Shown here piece by piece: positions 1 through 8,381 of a DNA stretch of 63,461 nt; position 1 is the first letter of the stretch; each line of letters opens with the position of its first letter. A program made the translations under genes and the position numbers. Below the pieces are notes generated by a model. The model saw only the letters and a list, made by a program, of their open reading frames with translations, had not been told where the DNA came from and ran no database searches. Origin of the DNA: Lawsonibacter sp. (lineage in GTDB: Bacteria > Bacillota > Clostridia > Oscillospirales > Oscillospiraceae); assembly GCA_022795855.1 (NCBI GenBank), contig JAAWHL010000002.1, positions 1-63,461 on the forward strand. The letters run 5' to 3'.

Positions 1-97
1 GCGGTCGGCAGACCGTTTCACCGCGCCTTGAGGCGCGGCCAATATCACGCCCTTATAGGGCGAGTGCAGGCCACCCGTTTTACGGGTGGTCCTGACT
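1..97. repeat. 97-bp multi-hairpin repeat, left copy
   Basis: These 97 bases are the exact reverse complement of 63364..63460 at the other end of the window. The sequence is a chain of short palindromes: an arm pair around GGCA (2-15), CCGCGCCT/AGGCGCGG (21-38), CGCCC/GGGCG (48-62) and CCACCCGT/ACGGGTGG (71-89). The left copy lies 9 bp beyond the stop codon of the foldase gene at 107; the right copy starts right after the purL stop. The sequence has the same orientation relative to both upstream genes. Subterminal palindromes are typical of IS200/IS605-type element ends, but no transposase is visible here, so that assignment is only a guess. Confidence 0.85.
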
Positions 98-106
98 CCT
101 GTTCGA

Positions 107-1663
107 TCAGCCTACATACCGCAGGCCGGAGGCATTCTCCGCCGCGTATCCGCCGAACACCTCAGTCTGCCACTGGTTCACATCCTGGGTGCGCAGGGCG
201 CTCTCGGCGTTCTGCTTCCACTCCGGGTCGTCCCAGCCCACAAAGTACATGATATGCCAGCCCTTTACGCTGCTGCCGGTGTTCTGGACAATGCCGGTGT
301 CCCCCTCTTTCCGGGAGGAGTCCAGGGCCCAATCTGCGAAGGTGTCCACATAGCCGCTGGAAGCGCCCACATTCAGCAGGCCGCCGTCGGCAGCAGAACC
401 GGTGTCCGCGCTGTTCTCCCGGGCCAGCTGGGCAAAGGCGTCCTCGGTGGCGCCGCCGGCCTTCCACTGCTCCAGCAGTTCCTCGGCCTTGGTCTTGGCC
501 TGGGCGTACTCCTCCTCCGTGGGGGCGCTGCCCGCGCCTACCAGAACGTGGCGGACGTTGGCCGTGGGGGTATTGTCCTGATAGCGGTTCTCAAAGCGGA
601 CCACGCAGTAATTGTAGATGCCGGCGCTGCCGCCGGGGTACTCCACCAAACTGATGTCGCCGCTGCGGCGGGCGGAGCTGTAGGCCCAGTCGCTGTACTC
701 GCTGTTCACCCGGCTGCCCGCCAGCTCCTCGCTGACATAGGCGCCGTACAGGTCGTCCTCGTACTCCTTGCTCAGCTTTTCCGCATCCTCGCCGGCCTTC
801 AGGCGCTCCTCCAGCTCCTCGGCCAGGGCCTTGGCGTCCGCCATCGCCTGCTCCATGGCGGCGGCCTGCTCCTCCTCGGTGCGCTCCACGGCGTTGCCGT
901 CGGCGTCCTTCTCCTCCTCGGGCATGTTGGCCTGGAAGATGAACTGGGACAGCACAAAGGTGTCCACCGCGTCCTTGTTCTCCTGGTAGTAGCTGTCCAG
1001 CTGGGCGTCGTCATAGGTGAAGGAGTCGCTCTTGCTGGTGTTGTAGTCGGAGGCCAGGGCCGCCCGGCTGAGCAGCTCCACATACTTGTCATAGGTCATG
1101 GAGGCGCCGTAGTTGGCCCGCAGATAGGCGGCGCGGCTGGAGTAGTTGTTGGTCACCCACGCGCTCTCCAGAGAGGCCAGGGCGGAGTCCAGGCTGGCCT
1201 GGCCCTCTGCGCTGAGGGTGTAGCCGTTCTTCGCCGCCTCGGCGGCCAGGGCCACGTCCTGGGTCAGGTTGGTCACCGCCTGAGACAGGAAGTAGTCGTG
1301 CCAGGTCTCGCCGTTCAGCTCGCTGTATACCTGGCTCTTGGGGCTTTGGGTGTAGTCGTAGGCGCTCATGCCGTATGCCGCCATAAGCATCTGGTTCTGG
1401 CGGGCGCCGGTGTAGTAGAACTGCACGTCGGCGGGGGTGAACTTCTCCCCGTTGATGGTAACGGCGGTGGAGCGGCTCTGGATAATATTGCTGTTCCAGA
1501 CCAGCAGCACAATCACCGCAAGGGCAATCACTGCTGCGGCAATGGCGTAAAGGGTATTTCTGGCGCGGTCCTTCTGCTCCTGGTCCCGCTGCTGGATCTT
1601 CTTCTCATTGGGCCCCTGAGCCGTCTGCTCCTGACGGGTCCGCTTTTCTCTGGATGCACTCAC
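107..1663 (-). CDS. Membrane-anchored parvulin-type peptidylprolyl isomerase (PrsA/SurA-like foldase)
   Basis: Likely an extracytoplasmic foldase that helps secreted or wall-associated proteins fold. The N-terminus is very basic and Gln-rich (about residues 1-40), followed by one hydrophobic segment (about 42-63) that anchors the rest outside the membrane. A SurA-N-like helical domain follows, with an acidic coiled-coil insertion, then a parvulin domain (NVRHVLV near the start, YFVGWDDPEW near the end). I chose the GTG at 1663 because AGAGGA lies about 12 nt upstream; an in-frame TTG at 1684 has only a weak AGGT and would add seven residues. A good promoter lies upstream at 1721-1749. The 97-bp terminal repeat begins 9 bp after the stop. 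The family is clear, the client proteins are unknown. Confidence 0.85.
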   Translation of the reverse strand: MSASREKRTRQEQTAQGPNEKKIQQRDQEQKDRARNTLYAIAAAVIALAVIVLLVWNSNIIQSRSTAVTINGEKFTPADVQFYYTGARQNQMLMAAYGMSAYDYTQSPKSQVYSELNGETWHDYFLSQAVTNLTQDVALAAEAAKNGYTLSAEGQASLDSALASLESAWVTNNYSSRAAYLRANYGASMTYDKYVELLSRAALASDYNTSKSDSFTYDDAQLDSYYQENKDAVDTFVLSQFIFQANMPEEEKDADGNAVERTEEEQAAAMEQAMADAKALAEELEERLKAGEDAEKLSKEYEDDLYGAYVSEELAGSRVNSEYSDWAYSSARRSGDISLVEYPGGSAGIYNYCVVRFENRYQDNTPTANVRHVLVGAGSAPTEEEYAQAKTKAEELLEQWKAGGATEDAFAQLARENSADTGSAADGGLLNVGASSGYVDTFADWALDSSRKEGDTGIVQNTGSSVKGWHIMYFVGWDDPEWKQNAESALRTQDVNQWQTEVFGGYAAENASGLRYVG

Positions 1664-1720
1664 AGTTTTGTTCCGTCCTCTCAATTCAGGTTACCTGCGG
1701 ATCAAGCCGCGTACCGGCCT

Positions 1721-1749
1721 ATTATACAAGACTTGTCCGCCGGTTTCAA
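1721..1749 (-). promoter_or_regulatory. Sigma-A promoter of the foldase gene
   Basis: On the minus strand: -35 TTGAAA (1749-1744), 17-nt spacer, -10 TATAAT (1726-1721). The start codon at 1663 lies about 50 nt downstream of the expected transcription start. Confidence 0.7.
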
Positions 1750-1838
1750 GAGGCAAAAGGGAGATTCTGGGGGAAAAATCAGCTTTTACACTTTATTCAC
1801 GCTTTTTCCGTCCCGCGCTCCCCTGCCGCGCCGGGATA

Positions 1839-1865
1839 CAAAAGAGCCGCGGCGCAAGCCGCGGC
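1839..1865 (-). terminator. Intrinsic terminator downstream of the DUF1292 gene
   Basis: An 8-bp perfect GC stem (GCCGCGGC, 1846-1853 and 1858-1865) with a GCAA tetraloop is followed on the minus strand by CTCTTTTGT. The U-run is short. It lies about 230 bp past the DUF1292 stop. Confidence 0.5.
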
Positions 1866-2098
1866 CCCAGATCCAGGCTGTTTATAAACCCCGCTCTGGC
1901 CGTGTGGACCCGTTTAAAACCTGCACAAACTGGCAGGTGGGTCGCCTCCACTGCGCTTTACTGCTTCCAACTTCCAGCTGACCTCAAAGGGGGCCGGGAG
2001 GCCTGCAAGCCACGCCGTGAGGGGGCGTCCCGTTTGAAAAATGTGGGTTTAAAAGGGCCCATCACGCACCGAGCAGGAAACCGCCTGAACGCGCTTTT

Positions 2099-2413
2099 TC
2101 AGGATTCCTCCTCGTCCTCGCCGGCGAAGAGGCGCTCCATAAACTGCTGGTAGACCTCCTCGGCCTCCTCGTCGCTGTCCAGGGTGGACAGCAGCTCCTC
2201 GCCGTTTTCCTCTACCGTCTTCATAATAACCAGTCCGTATTCCTCGTCGTCCAGGTCCACGTCCTCCGCCTGCCCGCCGTCCTCGGCCACTGCGGGGAAG
2301 AAGGCCATATAGACCCGACCGTTGTACTCCATCGTGTCCAGGTGCTCCAGCTCAAATTCATTGCCGTCCTCATCGGTGACGGTGATGAAATCAGGTCCGA
2401 ACTCTTCACTCAT
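2099..2413 (-). CDS. DUF1292 family protein (YrzB-like)
   Basis: A 104-residue, strongly acidic cytoplasmic protein. The N-terminal half matches the DUF1292 pattern: FITVTDEDGNEFELEHLDT, then a beta-rich segment YNGRVYMAFFPA, and the C-terminal half is rich in Glu and Asp. Proteins of this family are common in Firmicutes and have no established molecular function. The ATG at 2413 is preceded by CAGGAGGCAGCCCG, a good ribosome binding site; upstream in-frame Met codons lack one. The gene stands alone: its left neighbour is in the same direction but 435 bp away, and its right neighbour, the penicillin-binding protein, is divergent. Confidence 0.8.
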   Translation of the reverse strand: MSEEFGPDFITVTDEDGNEFELEHLDTMEYNGRVYMAFFPAVAEDGGQAEDVDLDDEEYGLVIMKTVEENGEELLSTLDSDEEAEEVYQQFMERLFAGEDEEES

Positions 2414-2569
2414 CGGGCTGCCTCCTGTCCTGCTTCTGGCTCTATTGTAACCCGTAACGCGGAAAAAAGCAAGTACCGGCCATGCCAAATTTTTGATTTT
2501 TCCCGTAAAAATGCAGCCGCGGCCGTCCGCCGTAAGAAAATCTTAACCCGGGCCGGACAAAACCCGGGA

Positions 2570-2597
2570 TGGACAAACGGGAATTATCTGGTATAAT
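2570..2597 (+). promoter_or_regulatory. Probable promoter of the penicillin-binding protein gene
   Basis: TGGACA (2570-2575), 16-nt spacer, TATAAT (2592-2597). The transcript would have a leader of about 100 nt before the GTG at 2704. Confidence 0.55.
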
Positions 2598-2703
2598 AGA
2601 GTTGCGGTTTTCTGTGCCGGGCCCGCCCGGCCGGAGGGCGCCAAGTGCAGAAGAAGCGGCCATGGGGCGGGCTTCCGCGCCCCCCCAATTCGGAGGTAAC
2701 AAC

Positions 2704-5391
2704 GTGTCGGAACAGAGTAATCTTTATAATCAGAACCATGAATATGAGGAGCCCCAGCGCCGTCCCCGCTCCTCCAGCAAGCGGAAGCGGCGCAGGAAGC
2801 ATCCCGTCCTGTCCTTTCTGGGCGGTTTGTTCAAAATACTGGGCACCCTGCTGCTCATCGGCGTGGCGACCGGGGCCATTTTGTGCTGTTTCGGAATGAC
2901 CTATATTCAGACGGTCATCATTCCACAGTCCAAGCTGGATCTGGGCAACATCGACGTCAACGAGGACAGCATCATGTACTACCGGGACAAGGAGACCGGT
3001 CAGTACAAGGAGCTGGTCAAGCTGCTGACCAGCGAAAACACCATCTGGGTGGACTACGACCAGCTGCCCAAAAACCTGATTAACGCCGCCGTAGCCATGG
3101 AGGACAAGCGCTTCTGGACCCACCAGGGGGTGGACTGGAAGCGCACCGCCGCCGCCGTGCTGTACATGTTCACCGGCCGGGACATCCAGGGCGGCTCCAC
3201 CATCACCCAGCAGCTCATCAAAAATATCACCACCTATGACGACGTCACCGTCAAGCGGAAAATCATCGAAATCTTCCGCGCCCTGGAGTTTGACAAAAAT
3301 TACGGCAAGGAGACCACCCTGGAGTGGTACCTCAACTACATCTTCCTGGGCAGCAACTGCCGGGGGGTGGGCGCCGCCTCCTACGAGTACTTCGGCAAGC
3401 CGGTGCAGGAGCTGACCCTGGCCGAGTGCGCCTGCCTGATTTCCATCACCAACAACCCCAGCATCTACGGCCCCTACTCCGACCTGAAGATGAACAAGCA
3501 GCTGTCCACCGGCGAGATTGTCCAGTGGGACGCCCGCCAGTGGAACAAGTGGCGGCAGGAGAACGTACTGTGGCTGATGCTGGAGGAGGGCTATATCACC
3601 CAGCAGGAGTACGACCAGGCCGTGGCCCAGGAGCTGGTCTTCGTCCGGGGCGCGGAGGAGCAGGATACCACCACCATCTACTCCTGGTACGAGGAGCAGG
3701 TGCGCAAGGATGTCATCGCCGACCTGATGGACCAGCTTCAGGTGTCCAAGGAGCGGGCCGAGCAGATGCTGCGCACCGGCGGGCTGCGCATCTACACCTG
3801 TTTGGACCCGGACGTGCAGGCCCAGGTGGAGGCCATTTACAACGACGAGAGCCACCTGGACTACTACTCCACCGACGGCAAGCACATCCAGTCGGCCATC
3901 TCCGTCATTGACAACGCCACCGGCGATCTGGTGGGCATCGCCGGCCGTCTGGGCGAGAAGACGGGCAACATCTGGTTCAATATGGCCAGCGACGCCAAGC
4001 GCCAGCCCGGCTCCTCCATCAAGCCCGTGGCGGTCTACGCCCCCGCCATCGACATGGGCCTGATTTCCCCCATCACCATCCTGGACGACTATCCCCACGA
4101 GCTGATGGGCGGGCGGCCCTGGCCGGTGAACGTGGACCGGCGCTACCGGGGGCTGGTCAGCGTGCGCCAGGCCCTGGCCAACTCCTACAACACCGTCTCC
4201 GTGCGGGTGCTGGCCGACCTGGTCACCCCCGCCAAGGGCTTTGAGTACGCCAAGAACAAATTCCACCTGGATCTGGTGGAGGCCCGCCAGGGGAATGACA
4301 AAATCTTCACCGACATCGCCGTCTCCCCCCTGGCCACCGGCGGCCTGACCGACGGCGTCAGCACCCTGGAAATGGCCGCCGCCTTCTCCGTCTTCCCCAA
4401 CGGCGGCGTCTACCGCACCCCCCGCTCCTACAGCCGGGTCACTCAGCTGGTGGACGGCGTGGAGCAGCCCCTGCTGGAAAACGAGCCGGTCAGCGAGCCG
4501 GCCATCAAGGACACCACCGCCCAGTATATGAACTCCCTGCTGCGCAGCGTGGTCACCTCCGGCGGCGGCACCGCCGCCAACTTCAACAGCGGCATGTCCA
4601 TCGCCGGCAAAACGGGCACCACCGACAGCAAAAACGACCGCTGGTTTGTGGGCTATACCCCCTACTACACCGCCGCCGTCTGGGTGGGCTTTGAGCAGGC
4701 CGAGCGGGTCAACGCCCCCGGCAACCCCGCCCTGAATATGTGGAAGCTGGTGATGACCGGCCTCCACGAGGGTCTGGAGAACCGCCAGTTCAACCAGCCC
4801 TACGGCATGAAGTCGGTCACGGTCTGCGCCGACAGCGGCAAAATCGCCACCGACTTCTGCCGCCTGGACCCCCGGGGCGGCCGCACCATCAGCGACAGCG
4901 TCTTTGCCGAGGACGCCCCCACCGAGGTATGTACCATTCACACCGAGGAGAGCACCGTGACCGTCTGCAAGGACGACCCCATCCTGAATGAGAACGGCGG
5001 GGAAACCGGAATGTACCATCTGGCCGGGGAGTTCTGCCCCGAGGAGAGCCGGATGGAGGTGTGTTATTTGAACTATGACCGGGAGGCGCTGGGCAGCGCC
5101 CGGGCGGGCGATTCCCTCTACCTCTACGCCGAGGCCACCGGTGCCGGCATGTGTACCGTCCACACCGAGGCCCTGCCGGAGGACCCCCTGTTCCCCCCGG
5201 AGTACGACCCCAACGACCCCTTAGGTCCTCCCTATTATCCTCCAATCAATCCCATCGACCCCAATCAGCCCCAGGATCCCGTCATACCTCCCGCCGTTGT
5301 GGACCCCTCCGGCGGCGGCTCTGACGACGACCCCTCCGGAGTGACGGACCCCAATATCAACCCCGCCACCGGGCTGCCCTACGGGCTGTAG
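2704..5391 (+). CDS. Class A penicillin-binding protein (bifunctional transglycosylase/transpeptidase, PBP1A family)
   Basis: Polymerises lipid II into glycan strands and cross-links the peptides outside the membrane. About 895 residues. Order: a basic Lys/Arg-rich cytoplasmic tail (residues 15-32), one signal-anchor helix (about 37-65), a GT51 transglycosylase domain with EDKRFWTHQGVDW, GGSTITQQLIKN and the helix ending YLNYIFLG, then the transpeptidase domain with the serine motif SSIK (near residue 438), SYN (near 498) and KTGT (near 636). The C-terminus is a Pro/Asp/Gly-rich tail of about 70 residues, probably disordered. The GTG at 2704 has GGAGG seven bases upstream; the reading frame stays open 45 codons further but without a matching site. 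A strong terminator follows. Single-gene unit. Confidence 0.93.
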   Translation: MSEQSNLYNQNHEYEEPQRRPRSSSKRKRRRKHPVLSFLGGLFKILGTLLLIGVATGAILCCFGMTYIQTVIIPQSKLDLGNIDVNEDSIMYYRDKETGQYKELVKLLTSENTIWVDYDQLPKNLINAAVAMEDKRFWTHQGVDWKRTAAAVLYMFTGRDIQGGSTITQQLIKNITTYDDVTVKRKIIEIFRALEFDKNYGKETTLEWYLNYIFLGSNCRGVGAASYEYFGKPVQELTLAECACLISITNNPSIYGPYSDLKMNKQLSTGEIVQWDARQWNKWRQENVLWLMLEEGYITQQEYDQAVAQELVFVRGAEEQDTTTIYSWYEEQVRKDVIADLMDQLQVSKERAEQMLRTGGLRIYTCLDPDVQAQVEAIYNDESHLDYYSTDGKHIQSAISVIDNATGDLVGIAGRLGEKTGNIWFNMASDAKRQPGSSIKPVAVYAPAIDMGLISPITILDDYPHELMGGRPWPVNVDRRYRGLVSVRQALANSYNTVSVRVLADLVTPAKGFEYAKNKFHLDLVEARQGNDKIFTDIAVSPLATGGLTDGVSTLEMAAAFSVFPNGGVYRTPRSYSRVTQLVDGVEQPLLENEPVSEPAIKDTTAQYMNSLLRSVVTSGGGTAANFNSGMSIAGKTGTTDSKNDRWFVGYTPYYTAAVWVGFEQAERVNAPGNPALNMWKLVMTGLHEGLENRQFNQPYGMKSVTVCADSGKIATDFCRLDPRGGRTISDSVFAEDAPTEVCTIHTEESTVTVCKDDPILNENGGETGMYHLAGEFCPEESRMEVCYLNYDREALGSARAGDSLYLYAEATGAGMCTVHTEALPEDPLFPPEYDPNDPLGPPYYPPINPIDPNQPQDPVIPPAVVDPSGGGSDDDPSGVTDPNINPATGLPYGL

Positions 5392-5519
5392 CCGCGCCGC
5401 TCCCCCCTCCCCGGCCGAACCCGCCGCGCCGGGATTCGGCCGGGGCCCGTCCGCCTCCGGCGGACCGCCCTGTGCCTGCGGGCGCACACTCCTGCGGAAG
5501 GCTTTTTTGAGACGCCGGC

Positions 5520-5556
5520 GCGGCCCTTGGGACTTTCCCAAGGGCCGCGATTTTTT
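5520..5556 (+). terminator. Intrinsic terminator of the PBP gene
   Basis: A 12-bp stem (GCGGCCCTTGGG at 5520-5531 with CCCAAGGGCCGC at 5537-5548), a 5-nt loop and six T (5551-5556). It lies 128 bp past the stop codon; the DNA between is GC-rich and has no recognisable gene. Confidence 0.85.
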
Positions 5557-5583
5557 AGCGCCTATATTCGCAGCATGGTATCA

Positions 5584-5760
5584 GGGCCTGTTTGAACATT
5601 GTCAATACGCCCAACCGGCGGGTCTTTTGCCGCCATGCTTCCCCGATTTTTCTGGAAAGGCATCCAGGATTCCTGCGAAAAACCGGCCTCGTCCGGCAGC
5701 AAAATCCTCCGCATTTGGTCCTATTTCCATTGTTCAAACAAGGCCTAAACAGGCTCTTAG
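5584..5760. repeat. Interspersed hairpin repeat, copy A (type 1)
   Basis: The element starts GGGCCTGTTTGAACATTG and ends CATTGTTCAAACAAGGCC, so its ends form an imperfect inverted repeat. The core holds GGCGGGTCTTTTGCCGCC, GGATTCCTGCGAAAA and CTCGTCCGGC, all shared with copies B, C, D and E. At its right end a type 2 terminus (CTAAACAGGCTCTTA) follows, and the purF stop codon (5757-5759) lies inside it. Confidence 0.8.
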
Positions 5761-7136
5761 CGTTCCAAGGGGTACTTCTCCGTAAAGCACCCGTCGCAGA
5801 ACCCGCAGCGGGCGTCAGGGGCCAGACTGCGCAGATCCTCCAGCGCCAGAAACCCCAGGCTGTCCGCTCCGGCCATCGCCCGGATTTCCTCCGGGGTGCT
5901 GCGGCAGGCAATCAGGTTTTCCTTGTCCGGAATGTCCGTACCAAAGTAGCAGGGGGCGATAAAGGGCGGCGCCGACACCCGGATGTGGACCTGGACCGCT
6001 CCCGCCTCCCGCAGCAGGCCCACAATCTGGCGGCAGGTGGTCCCCCGGACAATGGAGTCGTCAATCATCACCACCCGCTTGCCCGCCACCTCGCTGCGCA
6101 GGGCGGACAGCTTGATGCGCACCGCCTGTTCCCGGCTCTCCTGGCCGGGGGTGATAAAGGTGCGTCCCACATAGCGGTTTTTTACAAATCCCGCGCCGTA
6201 GGGCGTGCCGCTCTCCCGGGCGTAGCCCATCGCCGCATCCAGGCCGGAATCGGGCACCCCCACCACCAAATCGGCCTGGACCGGATGCCGGCGGGCCAGC
6301 AGACGGCCGGCGTTCACCCGGGCCTGATGGACAGACTGCCCCTCAATCACCGAGTCGGGGCGGGCAAAGTAGATGTACTCAAAGATGCACATATGCCCCC
6401 TGCCTTCTCCGGGACAGTTGTCCCGGATGGAACGCACCCGGCCCTCCTCCACTACCACGATTTCTCCCGGGTCCAGGTCCCGCTCCACCGTGCCGCCCGC
6501 GCTCTCTATGGCGCAGGACTCCGAGGCAAAGAGGATTGCCTCCCCCCTGCGCCCCATGCACAGGGGGCGGAATCCCCAGGGGTCCCGGCAGGCAATCAGC
6601 TTCCGTGGGGACATGACCAGCAGGGAGAAGGCTCCCCGAATCTGCCCCATGGCCCGGCGCACCGCGTCCTCCACGCTGGGGCCGTGAAGACGGGCCTGCG
6701 CAATGGCGTAGGCAATCAGCTCTGAGTCGCTGGTGGTATGGAAAATGGCGCCTTTGTACTCAAACTCCCTGCGCAGCGCGTCAAAGTCCACCAGATTGCC
6801 GTTATGGACCACCGCCAGCGTGCCCTTCACGTACTTGATGGTCAGCGGCTGGGCGTTCTCCCGCTCCCCCGCCCCGGTTGTGGCGTAGCGCACATGCCCC
6901 ACCGCCATGGTGCCGTTCAGCCGGTCCAGAATGTCCCTGCGGAACACCTCGCTGACCAGCCCCGTATCCTTGTACGAGCACTGCTCCCGGTTGTTCACTG
7001 CCGCGATGCCGCAGGCCTCCTGCCCCCGGTGCTGAAGGGCGTACAGGCCGTAATAGGCGGTCTGTGCACAGCCCCCCGCAGGGTCCCAGACGCCAAATAC
7101 CCCGCACGCCTCATGAACTCCCCAAATGTCATCCAT
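5757..7136 (-). CDS. purF: Amidophosphoribosyltransferase
   Basis: First committed step of purine synthesis: PRPP plus glutamine gives phosphoribosylamine. 459 residues, normal for the Bacillus-type enzyme. The product starts MDDIWGVHEACGVFGV; the propeptide before Cys11 is expected to be removed to expose the catalytic cysteine of the N-terminal glutaminase. The PRPP-binding loop is VVMIDDSIVRGTT. Cysteines in CYFGTD, LIACRS and CGFCDGC fit the [4Fe-4S] cluster of the Bacillus-type form. The ATG at 7136 has GGGAGG upstream. A terminator-like hairpin sits in the short leader. The stop codon overlaps a repeat copy. The gene is not next to purL, which is at the far end of the window. Confidence 0.95.
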   Translation of the reverse strand: MDDIWGVHEACGVFGVWDPAGGCAQTAYYGLYALQHRGQEACGIAAVNNREQCSYKDTGLVSEVFRRDILDRLNGTMAVGHVRYATTGAGERENAQPLTIKYVKGTLAVVHNGNLVDFDALRREFEYKGAIFHTTSDSELIAYAIAQARLHGPSVEDAVRRAMGQIRGAFSLLVMSPRKLIACRDPWGFRPLCMGRRGEAILFASESCAIESAGGTVERDLDPGEIVVVEEGRVRSIRDNCPGEGRGHMCIFEYIYFARPDSVIEGQSVHQARVNAGRLLARRHPVQADLVVGVPDSGLDAAMGYARESGTPYGAGFVKNRYVGRTFITPGQESREQAVRIKLSALRSEVAGKRVVMIDDSIVRGTTCRQIVGLLREAGAVQVHIRVSAPPFIAPCYFGTDIPDKENLIACRSTPEEIRAMAGADSLGFLALEDLRSLAPDARCGFCDGCFTEKYPLER

Positions 7137-7164
7137 ATCCGTTCCTCCCTTTCTCTTCATCCGC

Positions 7165-7208
7165 AAAAAAACAGACAGCGGCCCCTGACCAGGCGCCGTT
7201 GTCTGTTT
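7165..7208 (-). promoter_or_regulatory. Terminator-like attenuator hairpin in the purF leader
   Basis: Read on the minus strand, a 14-bp stem (arms 7195-7208 and 7169-7182, AAACAGAC pairing with GTCTGTTT at the base) closes a 12-nt loop and is followed by seven U (7171-7165). The ribosome binding site and ATG of purF begin about 20 nt later, so this intrinsic terminator lies inside the mRNA leader. A -35-like TTGACC is at 7249-7244 with possible -10 elements TATTTT (7228-7223) or TAAAAT (7219-7214) at non-standard spacing. No known purine or PRPP riboswitch was recognised. Confidence 0.6.
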
Positions 7209-7267
7209 CTCTTATTTTACCGAAAATACCCACGGACCTGCAAGGTCAATTTTCCACAGATTCCGTT

Positions 7268-7430
7268 CAGGCCCTGCTTGAAAAATGGAACTATGTCCAA
7301 ATGCGGAGGATTCTGCACCGGACGGGGCCGTTTTTCGCGGGGGCGCCGAATGTCCCCCTCCCAGGGCTCTAAGCGGTGAAGCCGCTGAGCGCCCTGCGGT
7401 ATTTCCAGAAGAATCGGGGAAGTATGGACG
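7268..7430. repeat. Interspersed hairpin repeat, copy B (type 1, reverse orientation, with insertion)
   Basis: Opposite orientation to copy A: CCAAATGCGGAGGATT is shared with it exactly (as reverse complement), as are ACCGGACGGGGCC, TTTTTCGC and TTCCAGAAGAATCGGGGAAG. In the middle a private hairpin (AGGGC 7363-7367 with GCCCT 7391-7395, around AAGCGG/CCGCTG) has been gained. This is the only full copy that lies between two gene starts (purF and the ZIP gene), about 100 bp from each. Confidence 0.7.
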
Positions 7431-7534
7431 CACCCCTTCCCGCCGCCGCGCATAATGTATAACTGGAGCGTTTCCTTGCAGGCTCCTAATACGGCGGCGC
7501 GGGACAGGTTCCGCGCCGGGAAAGGACTCTCGCT

Positions 7535-8329
7535 TTGTTACAGGCATTATTACTCGCCGCCGGAGGCACCGGCTTTACATTTTTCATGACCGCGCTGGGG
7601 GCGGCGGCCGTCTTTTTCCTGGGAAATAAGAACAACCCGGCCGTCCACCGGCTGATGCTGGGGTTTGCCGCCGGCGTGATGATTGCCGCCAGCATGTGGT
7701 CGCTGCTCATCCCCGCCATTGAGCAGGCGCAGGAGATGGGAATCCCCGGCTGGCTGCCGGCGGCGGGCGGCTCGGTCATCGGCATCGTCTTTCTGATTGC
7801 CATGGACGCCCTGCTCCCTCACCTGACCCCCGAGCTTCTGCGGGAGGGAGAAGGCAGTACCTCCCGCCGCCGCACCGCCCTTCTGGCCCTGGCCATCACG
7901 CTGCACAACATCCCGGAGGGCATGGCCGTCGGCATCTCTTTTTCGCTGGCCGCGCAGAATGACGCCTCCGCCCTGCCCGCCGCCATGGCGCTGGCCTTCG
8001 GCATCGGGGTACAGAACTTTCCGGAGGGGGCGGCCATCTCCCTGCCCCTGCACCAGGAGGGAATGAGCCGGGGCCGCGCCTTTCTGGTCGGCGCCCTTTC
8101 CGGCCTGGCCGAGCCGGTCTTTGCTCTGCTTACCGTCCTGGTGGCCGGAACCGTGGAACCGCTGATGCCCTGGCTGCTGTCCTTCGCCGCGGGCGCCATG
8201 CTCTACGTGGTGGTGGAGGAGCTGATCCCGGAGGCCAATCTTCAGCACGACCACCGCACCCGCAGCGGCACGCTGGGCGTCATGGCCGGATTTCTCATCA
8301 TGATGATTCTTGATGTGGCCCTGGGATAG
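7535..8329 (+). CDS. ZIP family divalent metal transporter (ZupT/GufA-like)
   Basis: Imports zinc or related divalent metals across the cytoplasmic membrane. 264 residues with about eight hydrophobic segments, the usual ZIP topology. Helix IV contains HNIPEGMAVG and helix V contains QNFPEGAAIS; these paired N-x-PEG motifs form the metal-binding centre. The His/acid-rich cytoplasmic loop common in eukaryotic ZIPs is absent, as in bacterial members. The start is a TTG at 7535, placed 8 nt after AAAGGA. A bidirectional terminator follows immediately. It is transcribed alone. Which metal is carried cannot be told from the sequence. Confidence 0.9.
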   Translation: MLQALLLAAGGTGFTFFMTALGAAAVFFLGNKNNPAVHRLMLGFAAGVMIAASMWSLLIPAIEQAQEMGIPGWLPAAGGSVIGIVFLIAMDALLPHLTPELLREGEGSTSRRRTALLALAITLHNIPEGMAVGISFSLAAQNDASALPAAMALAFGIGVQNFPEGAAISLPLHQEGMSRGRAFLVGALSGLAEPVFALLTVLVAGTVEPLMPWLLSFAAGAMLYVVVEELIPEANLQHDHRTRSGTLGVMAGFLIMMILDVALG

Positions 8330-8342
8330 CGTTTATCCTGCG

Positions 8343-8376
8343 AAAGCGCCGCGGAGGATACCTTCCGCGGCGCTTT
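8343..8376. terminator. Bidirectional terminator between the ZIP and acetyltransferase genes
   Basis: A 13-bp perfect stem (AAAGCGCCGCGGA, 8343-8355, with 8364-8376) stands between two convergent genes. T-rich sequence follows on the plus strand. Confidence 0.75.
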
Positions 8377-8381
8377 CTCTT

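Larger units (their letters stand above)
1664..2098. other. Gene-free gap between foldase and DUF1292 genes
   Basis: The gap holds the foldase promoter, a terminator hairpin facing left, and a second imperfect hairpin at about 1912-1959 (ACCTGC/GCAGGT inside GGACC/GGTC). Short stretches near 1870 and 2030-2100 (GGCTGTTTATAAAC, GTTTGAAAAATG) weakly resemble ends of the interspersed repeats described elsewhere in this window, but too little is left to call a copy. No coding potential was recognised. Confidence 0.5.

Noticed and set aside
28-252. ORFs starting inside the 97-bp terminal repeat (also 63433-63197 on the minus strand)
   Set aside because: Both start within the palindromes and run antisense into the foldase gene and purL. 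They share only the repeat-coded residues, so they are by-products of the repeat.
5584-5760. The repeat family as a CRISPR array or tRNA-like cluster
   Set aside because: Copies are single, 2-30 kb apart and in both orientations; there is no regular spacing and no cas gene.
7137-7300. PRPP (ykkC 2b) or purine riboswitch before purF
   Set aside because: The space between the possible promoter and the terminator hairpin is too short for an aptamer, and the conserved motifs are not seen.
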